Under the pieces are notes generated by a model that did not search any database, had not been told where the DNA came from, and saw only the letters and a list, made by a program, of their open reading frames with translations. A stretch of DNA of 64,000 nucleotides, taken from positions 46,838,044 to 46,902,043 of the forward strand of contig OY979717.1 in NCBI GenBank assembly GCA_963855995.1. The letters run 5' to 3'. Position numbers and translations under genes: made by a program. How positions within the stretch are numbered: the first letter of the stretch is position 1; each line of letters starts with the position of its first letter. Below are positions 27,126 to 40,700 of this stretch, one piece after another. Origin of the DNA: Muricea muricata. Its lineage: Eukaryota; Cnidaria; Anthozoa; Malacalcyonacea; Plexauridae.

Positions 27126-27933
27126 CTGCGCTGTAGCCTACACATTACCAAAAAGCGGCTATACAAAGTCAAGGCCTCAAAATATCGATCGAGAAATCGG
27201 TGACAAATTGCAATTGCAAACTTCACACATGTTTTTGCAGTAAGGACAATCGGCCATCAGCATCAAAGGAAGAAACAGCCCGCATTGAAATCAACCAACA
27301 AAACCTAGAAGCTGCACATGCAACTTAACATCCACAACCCAGATGAGTTATGTAGGCCCCAGTCCCTTTCAGACATCCTTACTCAAAACAGCAATCGCAA
27401 CAGTCAAATCAGGCAACAATGCAGTTGAAAGGAACATTCTCTTTGATAAACGCGCCCAACGTACCTTCATTTCAGGGTCACTTGCAGTGTTTGGTGCACT
27501 TACCCCAATTAGGAGAAAACTCGATGTCGCTACATTACATATTCACACGGAATCGTCAGGATATATACCTATTCAAGCCCTCGCTCATTGTTCCGGAAAT
27601 TGCCGATCCATTGCAGAACTCGATAAAACCGCTATTCAGAAACACCCCTACCTACAGAGTCTTAAGCTTGCACATCCGGTGACCCATAATGAGAACTTTG
27701 AAATATCATTGCTAATCGGTGCTGACCACTATTGGGACATTGTAGAAGATCACATTATTCGGGGCAATGGTCCAACAGCAATGAAGTCCAAGTTAGGTTA
27801 CCTGTTATCTGGACCTGTGGCGTCTACTACCAACGTCGAAAATGAATTCAGCCTTTCGAACAAACATGCTGAACGTATAGTAATTACCTACCTTCCCGAA
27901 GAAGATCATGCTGTTGAACGCTTCGGAACCTAG

Positions 27934-30900
27934 AAAGCTTAGGCATTACCAAACCAGTTCCCTCCAGCGACGAACACGACCTTATTCATTGCTGTCAACA
28001 AACCTCCATTTCTCGAGAGCTAGACAGAAGTTACACAGCAAGATTTTTCTGGAAGAAGGATCATCCGCCATTGCCTACGAACAGCGTCGTCTGCGAAAAA
28101 CGCACCAAGGCCGCTATTGTATAGTGATTAAGTCAAACACCTAATTTGCTATATACGTATGGTACTATCATCAAAGAACAAGAAAAAAGAGGCTTCATCG
28201 AGAAGATTTTCAATACAACACCTAACCACAACGTGCACTACCTACCCCACTATCCGGTTAAGAAGGGTTCACCAGCTACTCCTATCCGAGAGTACGACTG
28301 CAGCTGATAGACATCACCTAAGCAAGCAAGCCTTAATGAATGCCTTCTACCAGGTCCACCTCTTCTTAACGATATGTGAGCAATCCTTTTTCGATTTCGC
28401 ACCCAACATTATGGTATCGTTACTGATATCGAGAAAGCGTTCGTTCACCTCAACCTAGATAAAGGCGATAGAGACTTCACTCGATTCTCATGGTTATCAG
28501 ATCCTGCAGATCCTGAGAGCCACTTTGACACCTATCGATTCAAAGCTTTTACATTTGACTCCACCAGCTCCCCCTTCATGTTAAATGCAACAGTTCAACG
28601 ACACTTAGAACACTTCAACTCGCCTGTCTCCCTCGATATAAAAAAAACCCCATGTATGTTGATAATGTAGTCTCCGGTACTGACATTGAAGCATCTGCAG
28701 TTAACTACTACCAGGAAGCAAGACCCATTGTGAACAATGTTAAATTCAACTTACGCTATTGGCCCTCTAATTGCTCTAGCTTACAAGATCTAGGAAAACA
28801 CAGCAGATACAAATGTTAAAATAAACGTCCTCGGTATGCACTGGAATACTTCGTCTGATACCTCACATTAACCCACCCAACTGATCACCAACCGAGAAGT
28901 TCTTCAGCAGTCTTCAAATATATTTGATCCCTTGGGCATATAACATAGAAATAATAGATATAGAATGCGTACTCCTATCTTTTCTCAGTAAAAATTTTGT
29001 CTCCACAAAATGGCGGATTTATAAGGGCATTTTGGCTAGTCCCAGACTCTTACGCAGAGATTATCGCGCGGTTGCGAGGAGTGCGATTGTTTTTTTTTTG
29101 TCAAGCAAAGTTTACAGAAAGATAAAAATTCGTGATTTTACATGGAAAAATGGTTCATAAAAACTTTTAACAAAGGAAAACGAATTTTATGAGTTTTTTA
29201 CGAGAAAGGATTAGTCCTGAGCAGATAATACAAAGAAATTGGAGTTACAAAATACAAGTTTTCAAGATTGCTTCAAAAGTCGACTGAAAAAGATAAAACT
29301 CAAAAACAGCCAGTCAGAGGATGAAAAACAATCTCAACAGGTGTGTTTTAGCGTTTTAAAATACATATATATGAAAACAGTTACGATGATTGATAGTTAC
29401 AAAGAACGAAATGGTTACCTTTGTTGATTTTTGTCTGTGTTTCTTAATAATATATTTAAAAGGCATGCAATTTGGCAATGATAATTTCAAGTAATCGATA
29501 TTTGCTCACACAATTACATTTTACACTCAACGTAATAGTTTACTATAGTTTACATAGCTGCTGTTTTTTGAAACGGAAACTTAAAGATATATTATTAAGC
29601 TTCAAAAGTCAATGAAAAAACGATTATTTGGCCACTTTGGCTTTGTTTATAGCGAAATTTTCAGTCATGCTTCGGGAATGCAAACTGTTTCAAAATTAAA
29701 TCATGTTTACGCAAAACTACAACAGTTTTTTGTGTTAAATACACGACTATATGAACAACTATCTTTATTTCATTTTGTTTCTTCAAGAGCACTATATTCT
29801 AAACTGTAAATGTGATACTATTTAAGTGATTTGTTTATGATGAACTTTGTCTATACACTCTGCAGTTCAACTCCTGGTCAATTTCAATATGGCGGATTTA
29901 AAAGGGCACTTGCGAAAAAAGTGGAGACATGATTCGTGACCGAGTACGCATTCTATATCTATTATTTCTATGGCATATAATCACACCAATAACCATTCGT
30001 ACGAAAATCTTCAAGCAGCAGCTTTGGCAAGAATCTGTCGATTGGGATAAACGAGAACTTAGTAACAAATTGGCAGAACATAGTCAACGATTTACAAACA
30101 GCGCTTATGATCACCATCACCCCTTGGCGATACCACATGAATTCAAATCCTCAGTTAAACTGTTTCGTTTATTCTAGTATCAAGGCATACGGAGCTGTCA
30201 CATATCTTAAACACAAACACGAAATTTCCTTTGTTATGGCTAAAACCCGAGTTGCTCCAATTAAGAAGTCAACCTTACCGCAACTAGGGCTTATGGCGGC
30301 ACAAATTAGTTCTAGATTATTTTCCTTCATTCACAACGCAATAAAAAGTCAATACGATACGATTGAAATTCATCATTCTGTGGTCTGACAGCCAAATTGT
30401 TTCGTATTGGATCAACAGCGATAAGCAACTTATTAAACAGTTTATCGCCAATCGTGTAGACTCCATTAAAGAGCTCTTTCCTCCCAACACTTGGCATTAC
30501 TGTCCAACACGTGAGAACACTGCGGATATCCTCACTCGTGGTTTGACAACACAACAGATGTTGTCCTCACCACTACGGCAAGACGGTCCAGCCTGGCTCA
30601 CATTATTCCACGAATATTGACGTGCCTGGACAACAGCAGCGACATTCCCAACGCAATCCACTGAAACGACAGAGCCAGCACCAGAAACAATCGAGTTCAA
30701 TACAGCGCCAACTCAAGCAACAATAAATTCCTGCAATGAATTAGCATCCATTGTATCATTGACGTTGCATAATTCAGCCGTCTTGATCGGTTAATCCGAG
30801 TTACGTGTTAAAATTTATCGGACGATTAAGAAAACGAACATCCCCACACAACTTTCGTTAAGAGTCCACCTATAAATCGGAACAGGACAATCGTATTTCA

Positions 30901-32050
30901 AAGAGCAAATCTCGTGTCAAATCAAGTCTTGGTCAATGAACTACGGTTATTCCTGGATGATCAGCGTCTCATCCGTTTTTGGGCAGGGTTCACAATGCAC
31001 CAGTAAGCAAATGAGCTAAGTTCCCAATCCTGCTTCCTACCAACCACCAATTTACTGGTCGTTTAATCTATCCACCATCAACAACTGTATTCGGGCTTCA
31101 GTTCAGATTTTGTTTCTCATAAGCAAGACAACTTCCGCGAAAATTCCTACTAAAATGGGTCATATGTCGGAAACGAGGTGGAAAATACATTTGAAAGTTG
31201 TCGAAGACTTGAGCGAAGGAACATCTTTAAGGCGTTCTGAAGATTTGCCAGCCGTAGATCCCTACCTCGAAAGATGAGATCTGAAAACGGAGCTATTTGT
31301 CTGTCGCGGAGGTATTAAAACGTCTACTAGACTCCGCACCCCTGAAAGAAACATTAAGTCAACGTGGCTGCGATTGGGTCTTCGTTCCTAAACGTGTCTT
31401 GGTACGGCGGCTTTTGGTAAAGACTCATCGGATTAATGCACTCAAGAAGGTCCTCGGAAGAGCACAAACCACTTTATCAGAATTACAAAGGATAATTGTA
31501 GAAATAGAAGCCATACTAAATGATCGGCCGCTCACTTACGTGTCCACAGATATTAATGACAAGAAGGCCTCACTCCACTTCCCACGAGAAAGTTGACGAC
31601 GAAGACATCGATGATCCTGATTACGGAAATATCAATGAAGTGACAAAGCGAGCCTGAAGACAAGCCCCTCTCCTTCAACATTTTAGAAATCGCTGGAAAA
31701 ACTAGTACCAGACAACGTTGCGCGAGTTCCATAAGACTACCGGAGATGACAAACAAATGATTAACATTGGAGATATAGTCTTAGTACATGATGATAAACC
31801 AAAAACTAACTAGAAACTAGCAGTAATTGAACAGTTTATCGAAGGTAAAGATGGTCATGTACGAGCAGCTCACATACGCCTAGCCACCGGAAAAACGAAC
31901 CAACCAATTGCCAAACTGTATCCTCTCGAGGTGCACACAACACCTGAAGCAAATAATCCAGTTGAATTCACTATCGGTGATGCAAAAGCCTGACAAGAGC
32001 ACCTGACCAATTTTGAATCTACCTCCTTCGATGCGGGTCTTCTAAGTGTA
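27934..32050 (+). pseudogene. BEL/Pao 2 pol: RT, RNase H, integrase
   Basis: RT is in several frames: FWKKDHPPLPTN, HYLPHYPVKK, DIEKAFVHLNL and SPFMLNATVQRHL. RNase H includes ISFVMAKTRVAPIKK, LWSDSQIVSYWI and TRENTADILTRG. Integrase retains RGCDWVFVP, QRIIVEIEAILNDRPLTYVS and, further on, GDIVLVHDDKPKT. The 1.03-kb element at 28944 separates RT from RNase H. Confidence 0.85.
28944..29972. mobile_element. 1.03-kb element with 31-bp perfect TIRs and 8-bp TSD
   Basis: TIR CATAGAAATAATAGATATAG... is identical for 31 bp at both ends. Exact duplication GCATATAA at 28936-28943 and 29973-29980. Subterminal arms share further inverted similarity (GTCTCCAC, GGCGGATTTA.AAGGGCA). The ~1-kb interior has no recognised transposase, so it is non-autonomous, probably hAT-like by TSD length. 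Confidence 0.9.
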
Positions 32051-32870
32051 AAACTCTGCGGGTCACCAGAAAACATCATAGCATTGAGTATCCTTACACT
32101 TTACAAGATGACATTTTACGTGATTCTGAAAACGAGCGTGATCTAGGCATATGGATATCGAATAATTTGACGTAGCGGAAACAGGTGCTTGAGCAATGTT
32201 CAAAAGCAAGTAAAATGTTGGGTTTTATTAAACGATCAACAAGAACAATTACGAACTGTAAAGCACGTCAGACATTGTATTTTACACTTGTTCGGTCGCA
32301 AATGGGTTATGCTACACAACTTTGGTCTCCGCAAACACTTGACCTCATCTCTCGCTTAGAACGCGTACAGAGACGTGCTGCTAAATACATAGTCCTGGAT
32401 CTACCTTTCATTTGTGAAACCAGCTACAAGAAAAGGCTTATTGATCTGAACTTTCTTCCTCTGAGTTATTGGCACGAATATCTAAACAATTCATGCTCTT
32501 TTTCTATAAAATAAATTGCGGTATCATGCGTATTTCAGAATCACTCCTTCCAAAACCTAAAATCTCTCGGTCATTGGATGCGAACTCTCATGCAAAAGTT
32601 CCAAATCAGAAAATGCAAGACTTCCACCTACCAACAGACCTATACAATAAGGACCACAAGGATCTGGAATATATTACCAAGACCAATAACCAATAAATTT
32701 AACTCTCTAACTATCTTTAAAGCGCTCTTACTTCCATATTACCATACTGCATTAGAATTGAACTATAACGTTGATGAACCTCGATCTTGGAAAACAATTT
32801 GTCGTAAGTGTAACCAAGCCCGTTACCTAACCAAACCTATTACGTGCTGTTTTTAAATTAATTGTAGTGT
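32051..32870 (+). pseudogene. Jockey/CR1-like non-LTR element, C-terminus
   Basis: NERDLGIWISNNLT, KASKMLGFIKRST, YFTLVRSQMGYATQLWSPQ and LERVQRRAAKYI, then a frameshift near 32500, and the zinc-like tail WKTICRKCNQARYL before a stop at 32854. Truncated at the 5' end against BEL/Pao 2 pol. A TGTRTGTA-rich 3' UTR follows. Confidence 0.88.
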
Positions 32871-32929
32871 GTTTGTATGTTTGTATGTACTATGTGTGTA
32901 ATGTAATGTATGCGTGTTTGTATGTGTGT

Positions 32930-34868
32930 AATGGAAACAAAAGAGACTTTTGTCTGATTGGTCGACTCTTTTAAGAGTTTTCTTTGATGAAATTTACTTC
33001 CGGTTCGGGAAGCCGTGAAGAAGCGGGCAAAGTTCTTAAAACAATTAGTCGACAATTGAAACAGCGTTTACAAATAGCATTTGCTTCTGATCTTTCTGAA
33101 ATCAACGTTAATTGATGCAGCAAGTGTTTATCTTAGGCAGCCGTTAAACGTGGGAATTTTTATGCAGTATTTCAAAGTTTTAATGCCGTTCGTTCTGGAG
33201 CAGTGAAAATATACATGCATGTAATGATACAATGTTCATAACAGGCTTCACGTTTTATTATTGTTATATTCAATCAAAGGAGGCTAGAACGGCTAACTCG
33301 GCAAGTAATATTAATGATATATGGTCAGTTAAATGACTATAAAGTAAAGTTATGGAAACTAGTATTATAGGAAAAGCAAAGCCTTGTTTATATGTGTAAT
33401 ATTCTAGCCAAAAACAAGCAAAGAAGATACATAGCCTTCAACCATGGTAATTTCAAAGCTTGATATACAACTGATCATCTCAAAACTTTGTATGCTCAGA
33501 CTTCAAAGATATATTATCTCGGAAGTGAGTTTTCACATTATGACAATATTTCTTTGGAAAGTCATTACCTTTTTTTTGAACATTAAATTTAAACGAGAGG
33601 GCTGTTTCGTTTTTCAGTTGCTCGCACAAAAATGCCTGGACTAATGTAACGAGCTCGTGTGACGGGAATTCCCTTTAAACACACTGAAATTATACACTCC
33701 TTTTTCAGTAATTACTGTTATTTTTTCAATGCAACCTGTTCCACATGTAGTTTTAATAGTTTCAATCGTGCGGGTTGTCGTTGAGGTTTAATGAAAGGAC
33801 AAGATTACAAGCAGTGTTTGACTGCTTAGTAATTACATATATTTGTATGTTTTAGATACAGAATATTTGCAGATAAGTTTGTTTTTACCTAAACTTTTAT
33901 GATCCCAAGCTCTTGAAAATGGTAAAGCATACGTTCATACGCTTTTTACTGTTTTCTTAAAATTTTTTCCTAAACAAAAATTGGAGAGGAAATGTGTATG
34001 TTGAAACTTATGAATTTTTCGCCGCTTGTGACGGGACGAAAACGTGTGACGGGAAAAGGCTACCAGGCTGAGTTGTTTATGTGAAACTACTGTTTAGAAT
34101 GAGTTTTATTTTTTTGTTGACCCTGCACTGCATTCGTGGTGGGTAAAAAACTGGCCAAATAGACTCCACTACGAAAAAGCTAAAATTACTATCACGATAA
34201 ATGTTGAAAACAAAAGCCGATAACTTTCAGACAAAATACAGTTATTACACGAAAATTGATAACCAAAGTGACTTACCTTATTAGTTTAAGCAAGTAAAAT
34301 TTTGAGTTAATCAGATGCATATAAAACTGTCAATTGAGCACAATAGAAGGTATATGTCGAGGTATACATGTTCTTTGCCAGTTCATGTCAAGGAAACCGA
34401 ATACGATAAACAGGGCTTCTTTTCTTATTATATTCGCTTTCGTAACTTAATTCTTTCATCATTTGACAACTCGTATACTCCCTGAGTGCTATATCTTGAA
34501 TTAGCGCTGTTTTAATATTATCCCTTTGAAGGTAGAAACATCAAACGTCAAATCATGTATTAACGTAGTTGTATTCATGGAAGTGTTTTTTAAGACTGAC
34601 ACACTGATCGGGATTAAAACGTTTAAAATCTGTATCCAAAGTCTCAAAAGTGAGTATATCGAAGATAAATACCCGTACATTTACCAGCGTTAAATTCAGA
34701 AGCAACAAAGATAATTTCGAACTGTGATTGCTCATTTAGTTACAGTAGGCTAGTTGACCTTGTTGTTTTTTAAAATCTTCGTCTGCTTTTTCGAGCCTTC
34801 CCGAACCGGAAGTGAAATTGATCAGTGAAAGCCTTAGGAAAAATTGACCAATCAGACAAAAGTCGCCT
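32930..34868. mobile_element. Non-autonomous element with ~80-bp TIRs (tentative)
   Basis: GACTTTTGTCTGATTGGTC and ACTTCCGGTTCGGGAAG at 32944-33018 recur inverted at about 34798-34862. The interior (33020-34790) has no gene I can support. No target duplication identified. Confidence 0.55.
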
Positions 34869-35130
34869 TTGTTGCTCATGGATATTACCATTTTCGAGCA
34901 ACCGTTCGGTGCTACTTTGAAAACGCGTTTATTTACATGTCCAACGTCACGTTGCGCGGTTGAATTGTTATAATTACAACCCGATAACCAATGAGTTTCA
35001 AGTGTTAGTGTGACGTGTTTTCCGTTTCTCACTCACTTGTTTCAAAAACGCGTGCGCTGGTTTGACAATATAATGATATACTATAGTTACAGTTAGATTA
35101 ACTGACGAGTGCGAAGTTTTGGTATCAAAA

Positions 35131-36425
35131 ATGAATGTAAACAAGAAAGGACGATCATATCCTCCTGGAAAAGCGCTTGACGTGGACTTACGTTCGCTGA
35201 TAATCGATCATTGCCTAGGTAGCCTACTAATTGATGGTATATTTTTGGTTCAAAAAATGTGTATTTATTCTTATATAGGAAAATATATATACATGATGTA
35301 AACATTGATGCATCACAAGCTGACCGTGCATTGAACTGGACCGCGCGCATCAATAAAGTTGTAGACAGAGTAACACAAGAATAAATATACCAAAAATATA
35401 CCATCAATTAGTGGGCTACCTAGGATCATTGTTTAAAAAACGGCGGTGACCCAGCGCATTTGTATTTACCTGTTACCTTACAATACAATACAGCGTGACA
35501 GCGAATACTGTCTCGAAAATTTGGAAAAATTTTTGCTTGAAAGAACGAACCGTTCGCCCTGCAGAAAAGGTAGGTGATCGTGTGATGAAGTTTTCTGACG
35601 GTGACCTTGAGTTGATTGAGGTACTAAAGACATTTAGAGGTTCTGTTCAACTACGTGAAATTCGTACGTTACTGGAGGAAGTTGGTGATGTCGAAAATAT
35701 CTCTTTATCTTCTATTTCAAAAGCCATTAAGTCCAAACTTCTATCCGGAAAGCGTTATACAAGAAAAAAAATCACTCATGTGGCCAAAGAACATTTTACT
35801 CCAGAAAACATGGCATATACCCAGTTATTTATCAACTATATTTCGTCGAAAGACCTTACAAAAATCAAATGTTTCGATGAAGCCGGAATCAAGAAACTCG
35901 GGGTTGGCACTCGTTTATTTGGCAACTCTCCAGTTGGAACCCGCTGTGTGGAAATAACCAGAAAGGCCGAGTCACCAAATGCAACGTTAAATTTGTTGAT
36001 ATCAGTCGATGGCACCGTGTATTTTAATGTTATAGATGGAGCAACAAATACGATCCAGTTTTGGAACTTCTTTCTGGAGGCATCTGAAGCTGTGGACGAG
36101 TTTTCAGGAAGGCCAGCAATCGAAGTAGGAGATAGCTACAATTGTCATGGACAATTGCGCAGTTCATCACTTTGAAGGGGGTGAATATCTGGAAGAATTT
36201 CTGGCAGAAATAGGAGTAGAATTGATATATACCCCAACATATTCACCAGACCTTAACCCCATCGAACTTTGCTTTAATAAAGTAAAAACAGAACTCAATA
36301 CTTATTATTCACATGATGTGCATGAAAATTTGAAGCTGGCAGTTTCTGATGCTATTTGTCGCGTGACACCGTCGGACGCTCGAAACTTTTATTATAAAAC
36401 ATCATACTTATTCCCAACATTATAG
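35131..36425 (+). pseudogene. DDE transposase of Tc1/IS630 type, one frameshift
   Basis: The first block KKGRSYPPGKALDVDLRSL (35131-35219) ends at a possible GT donor. The HTH part resumes by 35495 (VTANTVSKIWKNFC). The DDE domain follows: FDEAGIKKLG (first Asp, about 35876), VMDNCAVHHF (second Asp, about 36150) and TPTYSPDLNPIE (third, 37 residues after the second Asp, so DD37E-like spacing). A one-base shift around 36140-36150 splits the frame. Otherwise full length to the stop at 36423. The exon structure is inferred. Matches the DDE_3 superfamily endonuclease fold. Confidence 0.85.
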
Positions 36426-37700
36426 TTCTAACTGTATGTATGCTGAATACTGTTTGATATGAAGAGTATTAGTCTATACTTGTGATTGTTGCGTATATTA
36501 AACTATTACTGTTGGTATGTTCATCAATAATTCAACATTTTCTGTTTACTTTTGAGTTTTGACTTTTGTTGATATGATTTGTACCGGATGTTAAAGCCCA
36601 TGTCGGCAGCGAAAAATTATGACAACAAAATTGTCTTGCCGCTGGAGAAACTTGTGCGGCCTCTCCAGTTTTCGTTAAAAATTCACAACTTTTGTTTCAT
36701 AATATGTAACATATGAGTGGAACCCGTGAGCTAACACACAGGGCGTGTTAACGGTGGTATTTCAATGCGAATAAATATTGGTTACAGTCAAATCAGGTGT
36801 TCTGTTCTCCCCAATATTGGAACATTCAACATTCCCGTCAATATTGCAATGTTCATGCGCTAATTGCTCCGAGCAAGTTGCACCGGAACTTGCAAGTTGC
36901 AACTATATCAATTTTAACAAATTTGTTGATTTTAATACTTTTCTGGCAGATTTTCGCTGATAAAAGTGCTGCCAAGCGACTAAATATTGTTTGTAAATAT
37001 GTTATTCCTGGCCAAATATTGTGCAAGATGACTGAATGAATAAAACACAGGTATGAAGATAACATTGAAATGCAAGTTTAACTTTCAATTCCTCACCCAA
37101 GAGAAAACAATTAGTTAGCAAATGCCCGGCACTTACGTGCCGTGCATTTATTTTACAACTCGTACAAAATAACAAAATATCAAACTGTAGGATATCAGAA
37201 TAACTATCAAAATAGACGCTACCTCATTTCAGTGTAATAATTTTAGCTAGCATCAACAGCAACTATAGGTATTTGCCGTTCAATTTACTGTAAATTCCCA
37301 AAGGTCTGAAATCTTTTGTACTTGATACACCCTGTATTATGCAACTGAAACTCAACAACGACAACTTAATAACGTAGTAAAGGTCTTAGCGATTGGCTAA
37401 AACCAGCCAGAGAGCAAGTTTTTTAAGGCTTAAATGAGGGGTTGACAATTATATGTATTGTAAGTAGGTTCTGCTTCAGTATTACTGGTGACGATGCAGA
37501 GTATGCGGCCCTTCGTGCCTCCAAATATATTTTTTGAACTATGAATAGGCCTGAGTTTAAAGTTTGAGGTTGCGGTTAGCGTTTGCCGCACACGGTTTGT
37601 TAAACCTCTTGAACTAAAGTAATGCTAAATCACATATGCAACAAAACTATTAAATAAACAAACTGACGAGTAGTAAGTTACTGTAAAATTAGAGATGAAT
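36426..37700. other. Gap between convergent transposon genes
   Basis: Holds a repeat at about 36779-37010 whose first ~120 bp (CAGTCAAATCAGGTGTTCTG...CACCGGAACTTGCAA) recurs directly at 41908-42020 and whose second half recurs inverted at about 42095-42170. No gene seen. Confidence 0.6.
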
Positions 37701-37706
37701 TGTACT

Positions 37707-40700
37707 TTACTTTTGTTCATTTGAAGGTATTTGAGAAAGCTGCATAAGTTGTTCAGCTGGATCATGTTCGGGCGAGGTATCAATCATTTTGTCTTCCTCG
37801 TGTAAGGGCACCGAAAAATGATGCGAAAGGTTTAAAGCACTGTCCAAAACGGCACTCGTTTCGACTTCCTGATTGAAGTTTGGGGGGCCCATAGTGCAAC
37901 TAGACAGCGCATCGCTTTGATCGTATGTATAGAATGTAATACTGGTATTCCAGGATGGAAATATACGTTTGGTAATTGAGTGGCTTGGTGTGCATGATAT
38001 TCAGCATTCATTGGGTGAATGAACGGTGCAAAAGGCGAACCACTTGGAATTGGCTTTGAATTGGTAAACTATAATTCTGCTGGGCACTGCCACTGGAGGT
38101 ATTTGTCGTGGACGGTGCGCGGTTTTTATTACTTTCCATTAAACTTTGTTGCAAGACCATGTTTAATTGCTCCGCTTCCTCATCTCGATTCGAAGGAGCA
38201 CGACGATAAAGACTCGATTTTTTCTGGTTTTTAACATTGCGTGACGATTCTTTTGGGTCAGGAAATGTTATTCCCTCAGATTCCAAAAAGCCTTTCGCTG
38301 GATTGCCTCGAAAACGAGATTGTTTTGCATGTCTGATGTGTATCTTTTCATCGGAGTCATCATCCGAGTTTTCCTTTTGAAGTGCAACGCTCAAAATATC
38401 AGACAGTTTATGCTTTGGAGGAATTCTTCCGCCATAGTGAGTCTTGCAGTATTTTTCAATTATAAAAACATGTTTACGTAAGAGAAGCCATTTTCTTTGC
38501 CCAGCATTTGTGTAATGATCTGCATTCTCTTTCATTAAACCAACTTCAATTTTGTTTGTTAAAGTTTGACTCAACTGTTTTGATGCATTTTCTTTATCAC
38601 TTAATTCTCTTTCAAGTTTTGCGATATCCGCCCTAGTATTTTTTATGACAATCTAATCGAACGACTATCAATTTCACCAGGGTGGAGTTTTTCCTCGCCA
38701 CACACAAAGACTGACTCACATTTTCCGTACTCACAATTGCGAGCAGTATGACCGAGTCTCAGATGACAAGATCTACAAAGATTGCCGTCATTGGGATTTG
38801 ACTTTACGAGTAAAAGTTTGCGTTGAGTTTCTTGCTCTTTCATTTCGAGGTCGTAAAGTTTTTCCTTCTTCTTTTCGATGTCAAGTTCTCTCTTCTTTGC
38901 GTATCTTTGGAAGGGAGTCTCTACAATATCCTGCTTACTCGCTTCTTCATCCGTACAACGCTCGTTAAACGTCATGTCATCCCTTTCGAATGATATTGCT
39001 TGACTCTCATTGTCCTGAGAAAAACGCAATCTTTTCCTGGGATCTTTTATAGTCTCTTTTAAACTGTTTCCACATTTATTTGCGTGTACATGCTCTCTTT
39101 CATTCTTCTCGTTGCCATGGAATGACTTTTCAATCGGTGTTAATATATCGTCGACACGTAAACATAGCCTCTTCAGTTTGCTTTCTCCTGAGAATTGTAA
39201 TGGAGTACACGAGCGAATTGCATCCAGTACATCAGATTCGTTTGAAATCGTGACAAATGTGCCTTCGTCGTCTCTATATTGTATGGAAGCCCAGTAGGCT
39301 CACGTCAACTTTCATAAAGAACTAAATGTTTTCACGTATCAACTCAGTATTTTCACATATCAACTCACTATTTTCATGCATCAACTCACTATTTTCATAT
39401 ATCAACTCAATATTTTCACACATCAACTTAGTATTATCACATATAAACTCAGTATTTCCGTATTTCAACTAAATATTTTCATACATCAAAGTCATCAACT
39501 CAATATTTTCCCATGTTTACTCAATATTTTTACATATCAACTCAGTATTTTCACATATCTACTCAGTATTTTTACATATCAACTCAATATTTTCAAATAC
39601 TAACTCAGTATTTTCACATATCAACTTGGTATTTTCACAACTCATAATCGTAAACGTTTTTACATTTGTCAGAATATTTTGGATGTTTTCAAAAATTTTT
39701 TTGACAAGTTAAAAAATTTTTTGGCGAGTTGAAATATTTTTTGGCGAGTTGAAAATTTTTTTGGTGAGTATAGACCATCACGCAACGCGGGCTGTAATTT
39801 GGAAGCATCCGCGTGAAAATTTTCGGCTAGTCGTTTTTTATTTCCCGGTAAACGATATTTAAGTGACAATGCAAAGATCTTTTATGCCATTTATACAGTT
39901 TTAAGTATACATAGCAAGGACTAGATTTTAGACATCTTAAGGTCTTTATTTGTTTCTTTACACGTAGTAATTTCTTTTTCGTTTATTGAGGCCGATCGGT
40001 TTGGCCGCATTGGTTGCATGCGGCATGTGCACAATCGATGCTTAGTGGAAATTACTTTAATTTATTGGTGGCGTTTAGCTTAAAAAGGCCAAAGCTTTCC
40101 CGGTTAGAGTATAAAAGCAAGTTCAATAGTTGATGACTGTTGTATATATAGTACACACGCACACGCTTCGAACGTTACCTCCAAATGCAGCCAAATTCTT
40201 TGTTTAAGTATTTTAAAATCATGTCATTTGACTTTATTTTTGCCACTAAGTCGTCTATACGCTCGTACATTTCTGCAAAATATCAATATATTTTAGCCGG
40301 GCATGATCTATTGAAGAAACAACTGAATAAACGCAAACAGAGTTCCGTACCTTCTGATACATCGTCTGGCCAATCTTCCAATCCCTCTATGACAAATTCG
40401 TGTGAAAAAAAAATCAGTTAACAATAGTACAATATAAATTAAATGAAATTTGAAATGTTTACATTCGATCTGTGGCAGTGCGTTGCGTGATGGTCTATAC
40501 TCACCGAAAAAATTTTCAATTCGCCAGAAAATTTTTCAACTTGCCAAAGAAGATTTTCAACTTGCCGAGAAATTTTTTTGAAAACATCGAATATATTCAG
40601 ACAAATGTAAAAACCTTTATGGCTATGAGTTATGAAAATATTAAGTTTATCATGTAAATACTGAGTTGATACGTGAAAATACTGAGTTGATATATGAAAA

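Larger units (their letters stand above)
26114..27933 (+). pseudogene. BEL/Pao 2 gag and protease
   Basis: Gag has TQKFNYLKAQLKNEAL and AVTLLKNGFGQPHKVINDHM, the DUF1759-like signature. After two MITEs the frame resumes at 27343 with a DUF1758-like protease: ILFDKRAQRTFIS (the expected active-site Asp context is altered) and LLIGADHYWDIV...GYLLSGPV. Confidence 0.87.
26060..32050 (+). mobile_element. BEL/Pao retrotransposon 2, heavily decayed and invaded
   Basis: Plus-strand order: gag (26114-26524), protease (27343-27933), RT (27934-28860), RNase H (about 30000-30620), integrase (about 31140-31600), and a C-terminal pol domain (31750-31990) with GDIVLVHDD. Frames are broken many times. No LTR pair was found. 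Three DNA elements sit inside: two hAT-type MITEs in gag and a 1.03-kb element after RT. Its gag and protease differ from the first BEL/Pao element, so it is another lineage. Confidence 0.87.

Noticed and set aside
34736..35032. 98-codon minus-strand frame
   Set aside because: It spans the transposon TIR and flank, and its inverted copy at 41270-41430 is not open in the same way.
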